Of a stretch of 64,000 nucleotides of DNA, positions 39,452-48,671 are shown one piece after another (within the stretch, counting starts at the first letter, position 1; the number at the start of each line of letters is the position of its first letter). This DNA is from DASQFQ01 sp963722815. GTDB taxonomy: Bacteria > Actinomycetota > Thermoleophilia > Solirubrobacterales > Solirubrobacteraceae. Where the stretch lies: assembly GCA_963722815.1 (NCBI GenBank), contig CAVROM010000003.1, positions 1,116,001 through 1,180,000 of the forward strand, given 5' to 3'. The notes under the pieces were generated by a model. The model did no database searches and had not been told where the DNA came from. It saw only the letters and a program-made list of their open reading frames with translations. Position numbers and translations under genes: made by a program.

Positions 39452-40885
39452 TCATCGCCTCAGCCGGACCTTGCTCGCTGTCGTGATCCGTCGGCCGCCC
39501 TTCGGTTTGAAGCTGATGCTGAGCGTGGCCTTCAGTCGCCGGGCTTTCCGCAACCGCTTCCGGCCCGCCGCGGTGAGCTTGACCTTGAGCGTCGCCTTGC
39601 CCGCGACCTGGTACACCCGCTGCCCGCTCGCCAGAGTGGCCTTGCCGCGCGCCGCAGCGAGCTTGGCGGTCAGGGTGCCGGGGACGGGAGCCGTGAACCC
39701 GAGTGTGAACTGCCTCTTGCGCAGCAGCTTGCCGATCTTCAGGCGCGCGAGCGAACGTGCCGCATGCGTCGTCGCGTCACGCAGCGCGGTGCGGACGGCG
39801 GAGGCGTCGAGCGTCGGCCCGGGGGGCGTGCAGCACGGCGGAGGCGGGGGCGGCGGCGGTCCGGGGCAAGCGGCCGGGTTGCCGGGATTCCCGCACGCCG
39901 GTCGCATTCCGGGGTTGATCGCCGCGGGGCTCAAGTCCGGATCACTGCCGCCCGGGACGATCAGGTCGACTGCCCCTTGCCCGGAGCAGGTGTCGAGGTC
40001 GCCAGGCACCCCGCCCAGGTAGATCCCGTTGTCCACGCCGACTCCCCCGTCGACGGCGAACGCCACCAAGCGTCCGTCGCTCGACCAAGTGGGGCTGCGG
40101 AAGTGACCGCTGCTGCCCGAGTCGAACGCGTACCCGCTGCACGCGGCGTTCGGCAGGCTGGGCTGCGCCGGCGGCGGGCCGTGCATCACGAGGAAGGCGA
40201 TCGTCTCCTCGTTGTTGCCACGGACAATCGCAAGCCGGTCGCCGGCTGGGGCGACCTCGGCGTCGAGCAGGTTCTGGAAGTCGCTTGAGGTGAAGAGGCT
40301 GTCGGTGAACCACTCCGCCGCCTCGGGCATCCCGAGCGTGTAGTACCACTGAGTCGGGCTGCCGCTCCCGAGCGTGATCGTGTCGTTGTCGAGCCAGGAC
40401 GGCCAACCGCCCGTGTTCGGCGTACCGACTGCGTCTGCATTGGTGAACCGGTCCGAGTAGCTCAGCAGCGCCTCGTTTGCAGCATCCACGCAGAAGGCGC
40501 ACGTCGGGTCGTTGACTGACGTGACGAACCAGTAGGCCACCAGCGCGCCGTTGGGCGAGACCTTCGCGTCTATCGCACCGGTGCCCGGCGCCGGTGTGTT
40601 GATGGGCGCGTTCAAGAGCCTCCCGCTCTGTGTCATGCGGTAGACCTGGCGGCGCTCACCCGGCGTCTGCCGAATCGCGACGACCTTGCCGTCATTGCTC
40701 TGTGAAGGCGACTCGTAGGGCGCCCCGGACGTGCCGTCGAACGTCACCTGGTATTGGCCCGTGCCGTCTGGGTGCGCGAGCCAGACGTTGTTGTCCTTGA
40801 TGAACGCCAAGCTGTCGGCCTTGGCCGGTCCCGCAGCCATCCCCGCGACCGCGAGACAGCCGACGACTGCTATGAGCGCGCGCAT
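39452..40885 (-). CDS. Secreted beta-propeller-like protein with basic C-terminal domain
   Basis: 477 aa. A signal peptide (residues 1-23, ending AKA) is followed by TolB-like blades (SLAFIKDNNVWLAHPDGTGQ, TWSSDGRLVAFAVDGG), a Pro-rich hinge (PGPPPPPPPPCCTPPGP, about 345-361), and a Lys/Arg-rich beta domain. That domain has LTAAGRKRLRKARRLKATLS, a C-terminal unit frequent in Solirubrobacterales exported proteins. It is probably wall-associated. No enzymatic motif is visible. Confidence 0.78.
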   Translation of the reverse strand: MRALIAVVGCLAVAGMAAGPAKADSLAFIKDNNVWLAHPDGTGQYQVTFDGTSGAPYESPSQSNDGKVVAIRQTPGERRQVYRMTQSGRLLNAPINTPAPGTGAIDAKVSPNGALVAYWFVTSVNDPTCAFCVDAANEALLSYSDRFTNADAVGTPNTGGWPSWLDNDTITLGSGSPTQWYYTLGMPEAAEWFTDSLFTSSDFQNLLDAEVAPAGDRLAIVRGNNEETIAFLVMHGPPPAQPSLPNAACSGYAFDSGSSGHFRSPTWSSDGRLVAFAVDGGVGVDNGIYLGGVPGDLDTCSGQGAVDLIVPGGSDPDLSPAAINPGMRPACGNPGNPAACPGPPPPPPPPCCTPPGPTLDASAVRTALRDATTHAARSLARLKIGKLLRKRQFTLGFTAPVPGTLTAKLAAARGKATLASGQRVYQVAGKATLKVKLTAAGRKRLRKARRLKATLSISFKPKGGRRITTASKVRLRR

Positions 40886-41093
40886 TGCAGACGCCTCCTC
40901 GTCGAGTGAGAGTCATGGCTTGCTGTAGGCGCGGTGGGCGCGAAGAGTCTCTCCGATCTTGGCGGTAGAGATCAAGCACGGCGGAAGGCCGAAGCTGACG
41001 CTCAGGCGTGGCAGGCGGCCGTGCGGGTGATGTGCCGGCCCGTCGCCGGAGTCGACGAGGTCAAGGCCGCGAGTCACTCGGCTTGATCGGCAC

Positions 41094-41357
41094 GATGTTG
41101 CCGCGGGCGTTGCCACCGCCCTGAACCACCGCCTGGCGCGCTGCCCGGCCGGAGCCGGAACAGCGCGCCGTGCAGGTGGTTCGCCATGCGCCGAAGAGGA
41201 CTCGAACCTCCACCCGGTTATCCCGGACCAGGCCCTCAACCTTGTCGCCCGGGTGTCAGATACGTCCAGATCGTGCGCCGGCGTCCAGAACGAGCGGAAA
41301 TCTGGACGTAATGGACGTAATGGACGATCTGGATGTTGCCACGGATGTTGCCACGCG
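41094..41357 (-). mobile_element. Attachment-like cassette 6: hairpin, tRNA-Leu(GAG) 3' half, iterons, 12-mers
   Basis: GATGTTGCC 12-mer pair (41094-41118), GC hairpin (41132-41168), and tRNA 3' half (41187-41254, minus) with paired variable arm CCGGGATAACCGG. The 9-base CGTCCA / TGGACG inverted array (41263-41335) and a perfect tandem of GATGTTGCCACG (41332-41355) follow. It is nearly identical to cassette 5 up to the array, then differs in the iteron spacers. Confidence 0.62.
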
Positions 41358-41566
41358 ACTGCAAGCGCACACACGTTCTGCGCTGTCGCGTGTCGAGGCG
41401 TCAGCGGCACTTCTTGCCGCGAGATGCGGGCTGCGTGGGCGGCGGGGTTTGGCCTCTGCAGCGCCGTGTGAGCTGTCACGCGATAGGACTCTCGGTGCCC
41501 ACCGCAGTCCCAGTCCAAGCGGCGCGCGTAGATTCAACGCCTCGCGAAGCCGATGGGTGAGCAGCG

Positions 41567-44500
41567 CTATGCGAGAGCGGCGATCGATGCGATGCCCATA
41601 GCGAGGCTGGACGCGGCGGCCCATGCTTCGCACTGTTCGCATCCGGCGGCCCCGAGCGCTTCGCGCGCTGTCGTGAGCGCTGCATTGCGCGTTGCCAGGA
41701 AGTCCGCAGCAACCGTGAAGGAGTGCTCGTGGCGCAGCCGGTCGGCGAGCGCCGCGGCCATCATGGCCTCCTCGGATCGGTCGAGCGCCGCTAGCGCCAT
41801 CGCGGCACCGTCGAGCTGGAACGCTTCGTTTGGCGGGGAGACGACGTTCTGCATGTCTCGCAGCCATCCGCAGTAGCCGGCCAGCGCTTTCCTTGCATCG
41901 CCGGCGGCAAGTCGGGCATCTGCGAGATAGGAAGCTCCCATCACTGCCACCCACCCTCCCGGGCGGGCGCTCGCGACCAGCGCTTCGAGCACTTGGAGCG
42001 CGCCTGTCGAGTCGCCGGTGACCTCGAGAGCGTCCCCGACCGCGAGCGCGGCGAGCTCCTGGTAGGTCTGGTCACCCAGCTCACGGGCGAGCCGCTCCGC
42101 CTCGCGCGCGTGCTCGAGCGCGAGCTCGCCCTCTCCGCGCAAGCCATGGCCGAGGGACCGGCCGTAGAGCCCGACGACGAGCTCTCCCGTGTTCGCGAGC
42201 TGACGGGTGGCCTCGACCTCGGCGCGGCTGGTGTCAGGCGCTGCGTTTGCGTCCTCGGGGCTGAACGTACCCCAGTAGTTCCGCCACATGAACAAGCGCG
42301 CGCGCAGCGTCGGGTCTGTCGTGACCGCGATTGCAGCGTCCAGCTCGGGCACCGCCTCGGCGATCTGGCCCGAGAAGCGGAACCACCATGCCGCGGCCCC
42401 CACGAGCCGCGCGTGCCATTCGGGCTCGGCGTCGCGTGTCCAGCGGAGCGCCTCGCGGAGGTTTCCGGCTTCTTCAGCCACGAGCATCATCGCGCGCACA
42501 AGGTCAGTCAGCCAGCGGAGTGAGAGCGTCTCGATCAGCTGAAGCACGGCTTCGGCGTGGCGAGCGTGCGCAGACCGCGTCGCTTCGGGCTCGCGTATCA
42601 GCTCGAGCGCGAAGGTGCGCACGGGCGGTGGCATCCAGAGTCGGCCGGTCGGATCGCGGCGGACCAGGGAGCGGTCGCGCAGGACGGCCAAGTTCTCGAT
42701 CACGTCGCCGTTGCCGACGGCCTCGGCGAGCGGGAGGCTAAAGCCCCCAACGAACATGGCGAGTCGACTGAGCAGGGTGATCTGATCCGGGGCGAGCTGG
42801 CTGATCGTCCAGTCCATCGTTGCCCGGAGTCCTCCGTGTCGGGCCGGACGGTCTGGGCCGCCGTGACCGAGTGCGTCGAGTCCCAGGTTCAGACGTTCGA
42901 CCAGCTGCGCCGGGCTCAGGAGGGCCAGGCGCGAGGCCGCGAGCTCGAGGCCTAGTGGGAGGCCGTCGAGCTGGGTGCAGAGTGTCGTCAAGGCCTCGGC
43001 GTTATCGGGCGTGATCGCGATCTCGGGATCGGTGCGCCGTGCTCGCTGCAGTAGCAGCGCGAGCGCCGGCACCTCCGCGAGTGCCGCGAGGTCGGCTTCA
43101 CTGCCGTCGGGAAGGGCGAGCGGGCGTAACGGGAAAACCCGTTCTGCCTCTACGTGGAGTGGGGCCTGGCTGGTGACGAGTACGCGAGTACCCGGGGCGG
43201 TGTTGACCAGCTCGACGAGGTCCTGTGCTGCTTCGGGCACGTGCTCGAAGTTGTCAAGGACGAGGAGTACTCGGCGACCGTCCAGGTGATCGGCGAGTCG
43301 ACGCATGGGCGCGACCCCGGGCGCATCGAGGAGCTCGAGTGCCCGCGTGATCGCGACTGGCACCCCGGAGGCCTCGGGCACGTGCTCGAGTTCGGCGATG
43401 AAGACCCCGTCCGGGAAGTCCTCAAGCAAGCGGTGCGCCGCGACGACCGCGAGCCGGGTCTTGCCGACTCCGCCCGGGCCGGTGACGGTGACGATTGGCT
43501 CCTCAGCATTGCGGCATAGCTCGATGAGCTCGTCGAGGTCGTGGCGGCGGCCGATCATCGCCCCTGGGGTTGCGCGCAGGTTCGTCCGAGCGGGCCGCGC
43601 GGAGAGGCTTCCGGCGGCGCCTGCGGGCGGTGCTGAGACCGACAGGCGCATCTCCGCCGGCGCACCGCCCAGGGCACCGATCAGCGACGCGCCGAACGCG
43701 CCGGCTCGCTGCGGTCGCTCTTCGGGACGCTTGGCCAGCGCGCCGCGCAGGACAGCATCGAGCTCGCACGAGACCGCTGGAACCGTCGAGCGCGCGGAAG
43801 GGATCGCCTCGTGCAGATGCGCTGCGATCTTCGCCGCGGCGTTGTCGCGGACGAACGGCACGTCGCCGGTCAACACTTGATGGAGAACGCATCCCAACGC
43901 GTAGATGTCGACACGGTGATCGGCACCCTCGCCACGGAACACCTCGGGCGCCATGTAATCCAGCGTCCCCACGACCTGGCCGGTCAACGTCAGCGGCTCG
44001 GCCATCAACTCCTTGGCGATCCCAAAGTCACTCAGGTACGCCTGAGTCGCACCGCCTTCGCCGGCGATGAGCACGTTGGCGGGCTTCACATCCCGATGCA
44101 CGATGCCGCGGTCATGCGCAGCGTCGAGCGCGAACGCGACTTGAGACGAGCCGGACGCCAAGAGCAGGATCCAGCCGGCGCCGCTGGGCCAGCATGCTCC
44201 CGAGGTCGGTTCCCGCGATCATCCGCATCGCGACGTAGAGGCGGCCCCCATCCTGACCAGCGCGATAGACCGGCACGACATTGGGATGCTCGATCATTGC
44301 CATCCGCCGTGACTCCCGGCGAAATCGCTCGCGGAACGTCGCGTCGTGTGCGTACGGGGGCGCGATTACCTTTAGTGCGATGGGACGATCAAGTGCGGAG
44401 TCGCGTGCTCGATACACGACCCCCATGGCGCCGCGACCAAGCTCGGCCTCGAGCACGAATCCACCGACGGTCGTGCCGACTCGCAGCTCATCGAGGTCAG

Positions 44501-44594
44501 CCGCCACGGCCTCGGTGGCGGGTCCACCGCGCTGCGCACGGCGCTCAGAGGTCACGGTCGCGTACCGCTCCTGAGGAGAACGCAAGCGCGACAA
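41567..44594 (-). CDS. Ser/Thr kinase - STAND NTPase - TPR protein, one frameshift
   Basis: About 1009 aa after repair of a frameshift near 44165. N-terminal PknB-type kinase: GRGAMGVVYRA near residue 50, Lys in IALKVIAP, HRDVKPANVLI, SDFGIA, GTLDYMAPE. Then an AAA/NB-ARC-like NTPase with Walker A TGPGGVGKTRLA and Walker B RVLLVLDNFEH, a winged region with GLPLGLELAASRLALL, and a long helical TPR-like C-terminus. Kinase-STAND fusions are signal-transducing ATPases. Target and trigger are unknown. The start overlaps the end of the FHA-HTH gene by about 50 bases, so the two are probably one operon and the FHA protein a likely substrate (inference). Confidence 0.82.
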
Positions 44595-45227
44595 GTCTCC
44601 GGCGTTTCTCGTGCTGAGGAAGGTCGTCGATACCGAACGCGCGGCAGAGCGCGCGCAGATGCGTCTTCACCGCGGCCACCGTTAGGAACAGCTCTGCCGC
44701 AATCTGCGGATTCGTGGCGGGCGTGACGTCCCTGACGCCATTCTTGAAAGGTCGGCAAAGCGCGATCAAAACCCGCGACTGGGCAGCGGTGATCGCGGCG
44801 GCCGCATCCTGATGCCCAGACATCCGCGTGGTCGGGGGGCGGCATGGCTGACGTCGCGGAAGGCGAAGGTGGTGGCTCCTACGCGGAACACATCCCCGTC
44901 GGCGAGTCGACGCCGACCAACAACTCGCTCGCCTCGAACGAACGTACCGTTGCTGGAGAGGCCGTCGTCGACCAGCAGCCAGTGCGGGCCCGTCGGCTCG
45001 ATCTCGGCGTGGAGCCTGGACACCTCGGGGTCCCAGGAGAGGCAGATGTCACAGTCGGCACTCCGGCCGAACCTCAGATTCCTCGTCGCACCTGCCAGCT
45101 CGATGATCCTCTGGCTGCCGGTGTCGTCCCGGTAAAGCAGGAACGGCGTGCCGCGCCCCTCAGCCGCCAACCGCGCACGCAGCTCCCCTGGAGTGGCCTG
45201 GTGTGGGCCGACGGGTGACTCGGTCAT
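44545..45227 (-). CDS. FHA-HTH regulator upstream of the kinase-STAND gene, one frameshift
   Basis: About 227 aa when repaired. FHA domain (about 40-130) with FGRSADCDICLSWD, VSRLHAEIE and SSNGTFVRG. The HTH part (RVLIALCRPFKN, NPQIAAELFLTVAAVKTHLR) is in another frame after an indel near 44815. Sequence and order closely follow the paralogue at 38711. It is like EmbR in logic (FHA plus DNA binding, next to a PknB-type kinase), although not in sequence family. Confidence 0.8.
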
Positions 45228-45419
45228 CCAGAGCGAACCTACTCCAGCGGCGGGTGTATGGGCCGACTAATTGCCCGTTCGGAGGACAGCCGCGGGATCA
45301 GCGGCGTGCAGGGGTTGGTCGCGTGTGACCCATGGATGTCTATCGGCCACGCTCACATGAAGCGAGGGTGGTGAACGTCAATCGAGGCCGGGCCACCCGG
45401 CTCGGAGAGGGAGGAGCTT

Positions 45420-46070
45420 ATGCTCACCAAGACGCGCACATCCATGCTCATCGCGGCGGTGCCGGTCGTCGCCGCGCTTGTCCTGCCGGTCGCCTCGGCA
45501 GGCGCCCATCCGGGCGCACCGTCACACGCTCCCGCCGTCAAGAAGTTCGACCGCCACACAGCCAAGAGCACCGGAACGCGCAGTTTCGCGAGGTTGCACC
45601 GCTCCATGCGCCTTGCGAGATCGCACCGCGGCGGTCGGGCGCGCCTCGCCAGCGTTGGGCCGCAGTTCCGGAGCCCGGGCGGCCACATCTACGCGCCGAG
45701 CACGCTGGTGTGCAACGCCACCCAGATCGGCGGCAGGGATTTCTACGCCGAGACGCGGTACGGCGCCGAGTGGGTGTCCGTCACGAACACCCTGCTTCGC
45801 TGGAACGGCTCGACCTGGAACGTGCGCCAAACCCACAGTCAGGTCGGCGCGCAGAGCGTCTACGCAGTGACCGACTACACGCAGTGGCTCAATGCGACGA
45901 ACGGGGCGAACGTCGGACCCGGCATGGCCGCCTCTCCGGTGTTCACCTACGACGCGTCCGGGTATCACGCGATCGTCCAGGACATCGCGTGGTTCAGGGG
46001 CGGAACGAAGGTGGACTCCGTGACCGTCACTCTGCGCGACGGCCTGAACGGCTATTACTGCTACCACTAG
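45420..46070 (+). CDS. Secreted hypothetical protein
   Basis: 216 aa. The ATG is set by GGGAGGAG six bases upstream. A signal peptide (about 10-29, VPVVAALVLPVASAGA) precedes a His/Arg-rich spacer (30-75) and a beta-rich domain with many aromatic residues. It ends LRDGLNGYYCYH, with two Cys (CNATQ near 98 and the C-terminal CYH) that could form a disulfide. No family is recognised. Confidence 0.68.
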   Translation: MLTKTRTSMLIAAVPVVAALVLPVASAGAHPGAPSHAPAVKKFDRHTAKSTGTRSFARLHRSMRLARSHRGGRARLASVGPQFRSPGGHIYAPSTLVCNATQIGGRDFYAETRYGAEWVSVTNTLLRWNGSTWNVRQTHSQVGAQSVYAVTDYTQWLNATNGANVGPGMAASPVFTYDASGYHAIVQDIAWFRGGTKVDSVTVTLRDGLNGYYCYH

Positions 46071-46396
46071 GCGCTGTCTCGGAGTCCTTTGCCGACGCGG
46101 CGCTCGTGTTCCCTGCGAGCGCCGCGCTTCGGCGGTCAAGCGGAATCGCATGATGCGTCGAGCAGTATCTCGTCAGCATCGCCGACCCACTATCCGCCGC
46201 TACGAGTGATCGTGCTACGTCGACAGGCAGGTGACGGCGTCAGGTCGCTAGATGCGTGGCACCGCCTCCAGCCGCCGACTCCGCCCGACGCCAGCCCTAC
46301 GGGATCGCTCGTGACGAGTCACGTCGCCTCCGCGATCTCTCACGCCCGGCGGTTCGCGACACCAGCCAAGTTGGCCCTCGCCGACGGGGTCCGGTG
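46071..46396. other. Intergenic stretch left of cassette 7
   Basis: About 326 bases after the secreted-protein gene. No supported gene and no clear terminator. It may be the remnant flank of cassette 7, which lacks its tRNA half. Confidence 0.3.
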
Positions 46397-46580
46397 TCAG
46401 ATCCGTCCAATGCGTCCATCGCGTCCGATGCGACCGTGTTTCCGGAAGCAATGGACGGAATGGACGATCTAGATGTTGCCACGGATGCTGCCACGCACGC
46501 GGCGTGGACATTCGGCGCCGGGTCCGGTTCAAATCCGGGCGCCCCGATTGCAAGGGACCCGCGCTCCGGCGCGGGTTTCG
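46397..46580 (+). mobile_element. Cassette 7: iterons and 12-mers joined to a different tRNA 3' end
   Basis: The 9-base CGTCCA / TGGACG array (46404-46472) and the tandem GATGTTGCCACG / GATGCTGCCACG (46472-46495) are present. No tRNA-Leu half lies to the left. Instead a plus-strand tRNA 3' end lies to the right: T arm TCCGG-TTCAAAT-CCGGG (46523-46539), acceptor CGCCCCG and discriminator A (46547). The acceptor resembles tRNA-Pro. A hairpin, ACCCGCGC-TCCG-GCGCGGGT, follows (46557-46576). Confidence 0.5.
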
Positions 46581-47194
46581 TCGTTTCGGAGCTGCTTCGA
46601 GGTAGCAATGAGGTAGCAATTCCCCGCCCCGTCGCGCCTCTCTGGCAGCCAGATCCGTCCGGCAGGGGGACCGGCGGGGCGTAGGTTGACCTGCGTTCAC
46701 CTCAGTCACATGCCGTCGCTCGCCTGCGGAATCGAGTCCCAGATCTTTCGACGGTGCGGTTTCGAGCCCAGTGTCGCCCATGGATAATGCCCTGCTACGG
46801 CGGGTTTTCGCAATTGTCAGGGTCCCAATAGGGTCCCGTTTGCCTCGATCGGCGATGCGACAATGCGCTGCTAGCGCGCGCGGGTCAACGGAGGTCCCAG
46901 ACTGCGTCGAGGTGTGGGGGATCGTTCGCGTCAGACGCGCAGCACGTGGACGATCGGTGGGCGCCGACCCTCGCTCTTATGGCGGAGACGCCTTGAGGCG
47001 GGAAGTTGACAGGGCCATCCGTGACCCCGCCAACGATCCAGCCTGGAGGAAGCCGTCCGTGGCACTCGCGCAGCATCGTTGCCTTGCGAACTATGGAGAG
47101 AGCCTTGGACTACCCGGAGCGTTGGGCAGACAAGGGCAGTCCGCGCGCCTCGACGTACCGCATGGATGACGACTTTTCAGGGCAGCCTGGGGCG
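46581..47194. other. Region with no supported gene
   Basis: About 600 bases between cassette 7 and the small membrane protein. Open frames lack ribosome sites and recognisable domains. AGGTAGCAAT is duplicated at 46601-46621, close to the tRNA remnant. Confidence 0.3.
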
Positions 47195-47293
47195 ATGTTC
47201 GTCTTCTTCTCCAACCGGCTCGGCTGCTTCGGCTCGCTGCTGGTCTCAGCAGCGCTCACCCTCGTGCTGCTGCTGATTCTGAACGTGATCTAG
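47195..47293 (+). CDS. Small 32-aa membrane protein with FFSNRLGCFGS motif
   Basis: The peptide MFVFFSNRLGCFGSLLVSAA and onward has a short polar head (SNRLGC) and one TM helix (about 12-30, LLVSAALTLVLLLILNV). From memory, very similar 30-35-residue proteins are widespread in high-GC actinobacteria, with the FFSNRLGCxGSL core conserved. An upstream in-frame ATG at 47162 would add 11 residues. Function unknown. It probably inserts as a single-pass membrane microprotein. Confidence 0.6.
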   Translation: MFVFFSNRLGCFGSLLVSAALTLVLLLILNVI

Positions 47294-47445
47294 TCGGCCG
47301 CGGCTTACCGGGACTCCCCGCGCGCGCGCTGCCAGGCGTCCACGTCGGAGAGGCGGAACATCGGCCAGGGGGTGGGGTGCTCTTGCGGTGCGGCAGGCCC
47401 GCGCGCAGGCGCTGTGCTCGGCAAACTTCTCTTCGCCGAGACGAC

Positions 47446-47585
47446 GAAAGCCCGGCGATTGCAGGGCTTTCGGCAGTGCCGGAGGAGGGACTCGAACCCC
47501 CGACACGCGGATTATGATCCCGCGGCACTTCAGCTCTGCAGCTGGCTTTGAGGGGTCTGGGGGACACGAAAAGGGACATGTCTGC
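47446..47585 (-). mobile_element. tRNA-Ile2(CAT) 3' half with terminator hairpin and element-end sequence
   Basis: Minus strand 47476-47526: anticodon stem-loop with loop ATCATAA (anticodon CAT, A37, typical of lysidine tRNA-Ile2), T arm GGGGG-TTCGAGT-CCCTC and acceptor CTCCGGCAC. The D arm and 5' acceptor strand are missing. A GAAAGCCC / GGGCTTTC hairpin (47446-47471) follows. To the right, GGGGGACACGAAAAGGGACA marks the junction sequence shared in outline with 19.7 kb. Confidence 0.55.
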
Positions 47586-47691
47586 CGGATTCGGTGGTCG
47601 AGCCCGCTAGATGAGCTGCCTGCGGACTTAGTGAACGGTTGAGGAGGACGTCCGGCCCCCGCCGCCGGCGGCCGGAGCGCCACGCCCGGGC

Positions 47692-47886
47692 TCAGACCGG
47701 CGGCGGCGGATCGACCGCCGGTGCGATCAGCGTCACGTGGCTCCAGTTGACGAACTGCACCACGCCGTCGGTGCCCTCGAGCTTGACCGGGTTGGGGTGG
47801 TCGCGGCGGACGGCTGCCACGACATCGGACTCGTTCTCGGTGACGAGCGTGTCGTGGCCGCTGAGGAAGGTGATGCGCGTTGCCAT
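47692..47886 (-). CDS. Small conserved-looking protein, 64 aa
   Basis: MATRITFLSGHDTLVTENES and onward. GAGAGG lies eight bases before the ATG. The sequence reads as alternating beta strands with a helix (DVVAAVRRDHP), followed by GVVQFVNWSHVTLIAP and a Pro-rich tail. It resembles small actinobacterial proteins that end in a strand with VNW/VNP. No function is known to me. It sits downstream of the DsbA-like gene on the same strand. Confidence 0.5.
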   Translation of the reverse strand: MATRITFLSGHDTLVTENESDVVAAVRRDHPNPVKLEGTDGVVQFVNWSHVTLIAPAVDPPPPV

Positions 47887-47913
47887 GGCTGGAGCCTCTC
47901 GACGGTGGTGTGC

Positions 47914-48573
47914 TCAGCGCGCGACGGCGGCGACCGCTGCCGCGATCGTCCGCGCGTTGGCCGGCACCGGCGTCCCGGCGACGTAGACGGTCGGCGTGCC
48001 GCTCACGCCGCGCTCGAGCGCGCGCTCGGTGACGAACGCCGTCCACGGCAGGTAGCGCCCGGCCATCACGCACGCGCCGAAGCTGTCGACGTCGAGCCCG
48101 ACGTTTGCGCCGACGGCCACGAGTTGCTCATCGCTGAGGCCGGGGCCGCCCTCCTCCGGCTGGACGGCGAAGAGGGCGTCCTTGAACGCGACGAAGCGGC
48201 CGCCGTCCGACGCGCAGCCCGACGCGGCCGACGCGCGCGACGAGTAGGCCGTGGTCGAGAGCCGGTCCAGGAAGCCGAGCGGGTGATAGACGAGCGTGAT
48301 GAGTTGCTCGGCGACCATCTGCTTCAGCGCGTCGCCCGAGGCGGCCTCGAACTGGCGGCAGAACGGGCAGAGGAAGTCGATGTAGGCGTCGACGCGTACC
48401 CCGGTCTCGCCGATGGCGACGCCGTCGCCCTCGGCCGTGACGCCAGTGGGGGGCGCAACTTGGGCTCGGGTGGTCATACCGGCGCCGATAGGCCCCGGCA
48501 CACGGCCGTCAAGACGCACGTGGTCCACGGCGTCCGGCTCGCCGCCCCGCCGGAGGTGGATCGCCAGCGCCAC
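47914..48573 (-). CDS. DsbA-family thioredoxin-fold protein, probably membrane-anchored
   Basis: About 219 aa. Thioredoxin-fold DsbA-type domain with active site FLCPFCRQFE (CPFC, about residue 70) and cis-Pro region GVSGTPTVYVAG (about 193). The central helical insert holds two further Cys. Residues before the GTG at 48573 in the same frame read IGALGGLALVV, so the true start may lie slightly upstream and supply a full TM anchor. A cytosolic start at 48477 is possible. It should catalyse disulfide exchange outside the membrane. It is downstream of the rhomboid and BON genes. Confidence 0.75.
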   Translation of the reverse strand: MALAIHLRRGGEPDAVDHVRLDGRVPGPIGAGMTTRAQVAPPTGVTAEGDGVAIGETGVRVDAYIDFLCPFCRQFEAASGDALKQMVAEQLITLVYHPLGFLDRLSTTAYSSRASAASGCASDGGRFVAFKDALFAVQPEEGGPGLSDEQLVAVGANVGLDVDSFGACVMAGRYLPWTAFVTERALERGVSGTPTVYVAGTPVPANARTIAAAVAAVAR

Positions 48574-48671
48574 GACGAGCGCCAGGCCGCCGAGCGCGCC
48601 GATCCGGACGAGGAAGCCGGCGTTCTCGGCGCGGGCCGGCGCGCGGCCTGGCGGCCGGGGCCTGCCGGTTT

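Noticed and set aside
41256..41954. Long open frames through the cassettes (for example reading VATSVATSRSSITSITS)
   Set aside because: They change frame and content between cassettes and run into tRNA sequence. They look like by-products of the 9-bp and 12-bp repeats, not a conserved protein.
41567..44594. A classical AfsR/SARP regulator
   Set aside because: The N-terminus is a Ser/Thr kinase and no SARP-type winged HTH/BTAD domain is present. The NTPase and TPR parts alone resemble AfsR.
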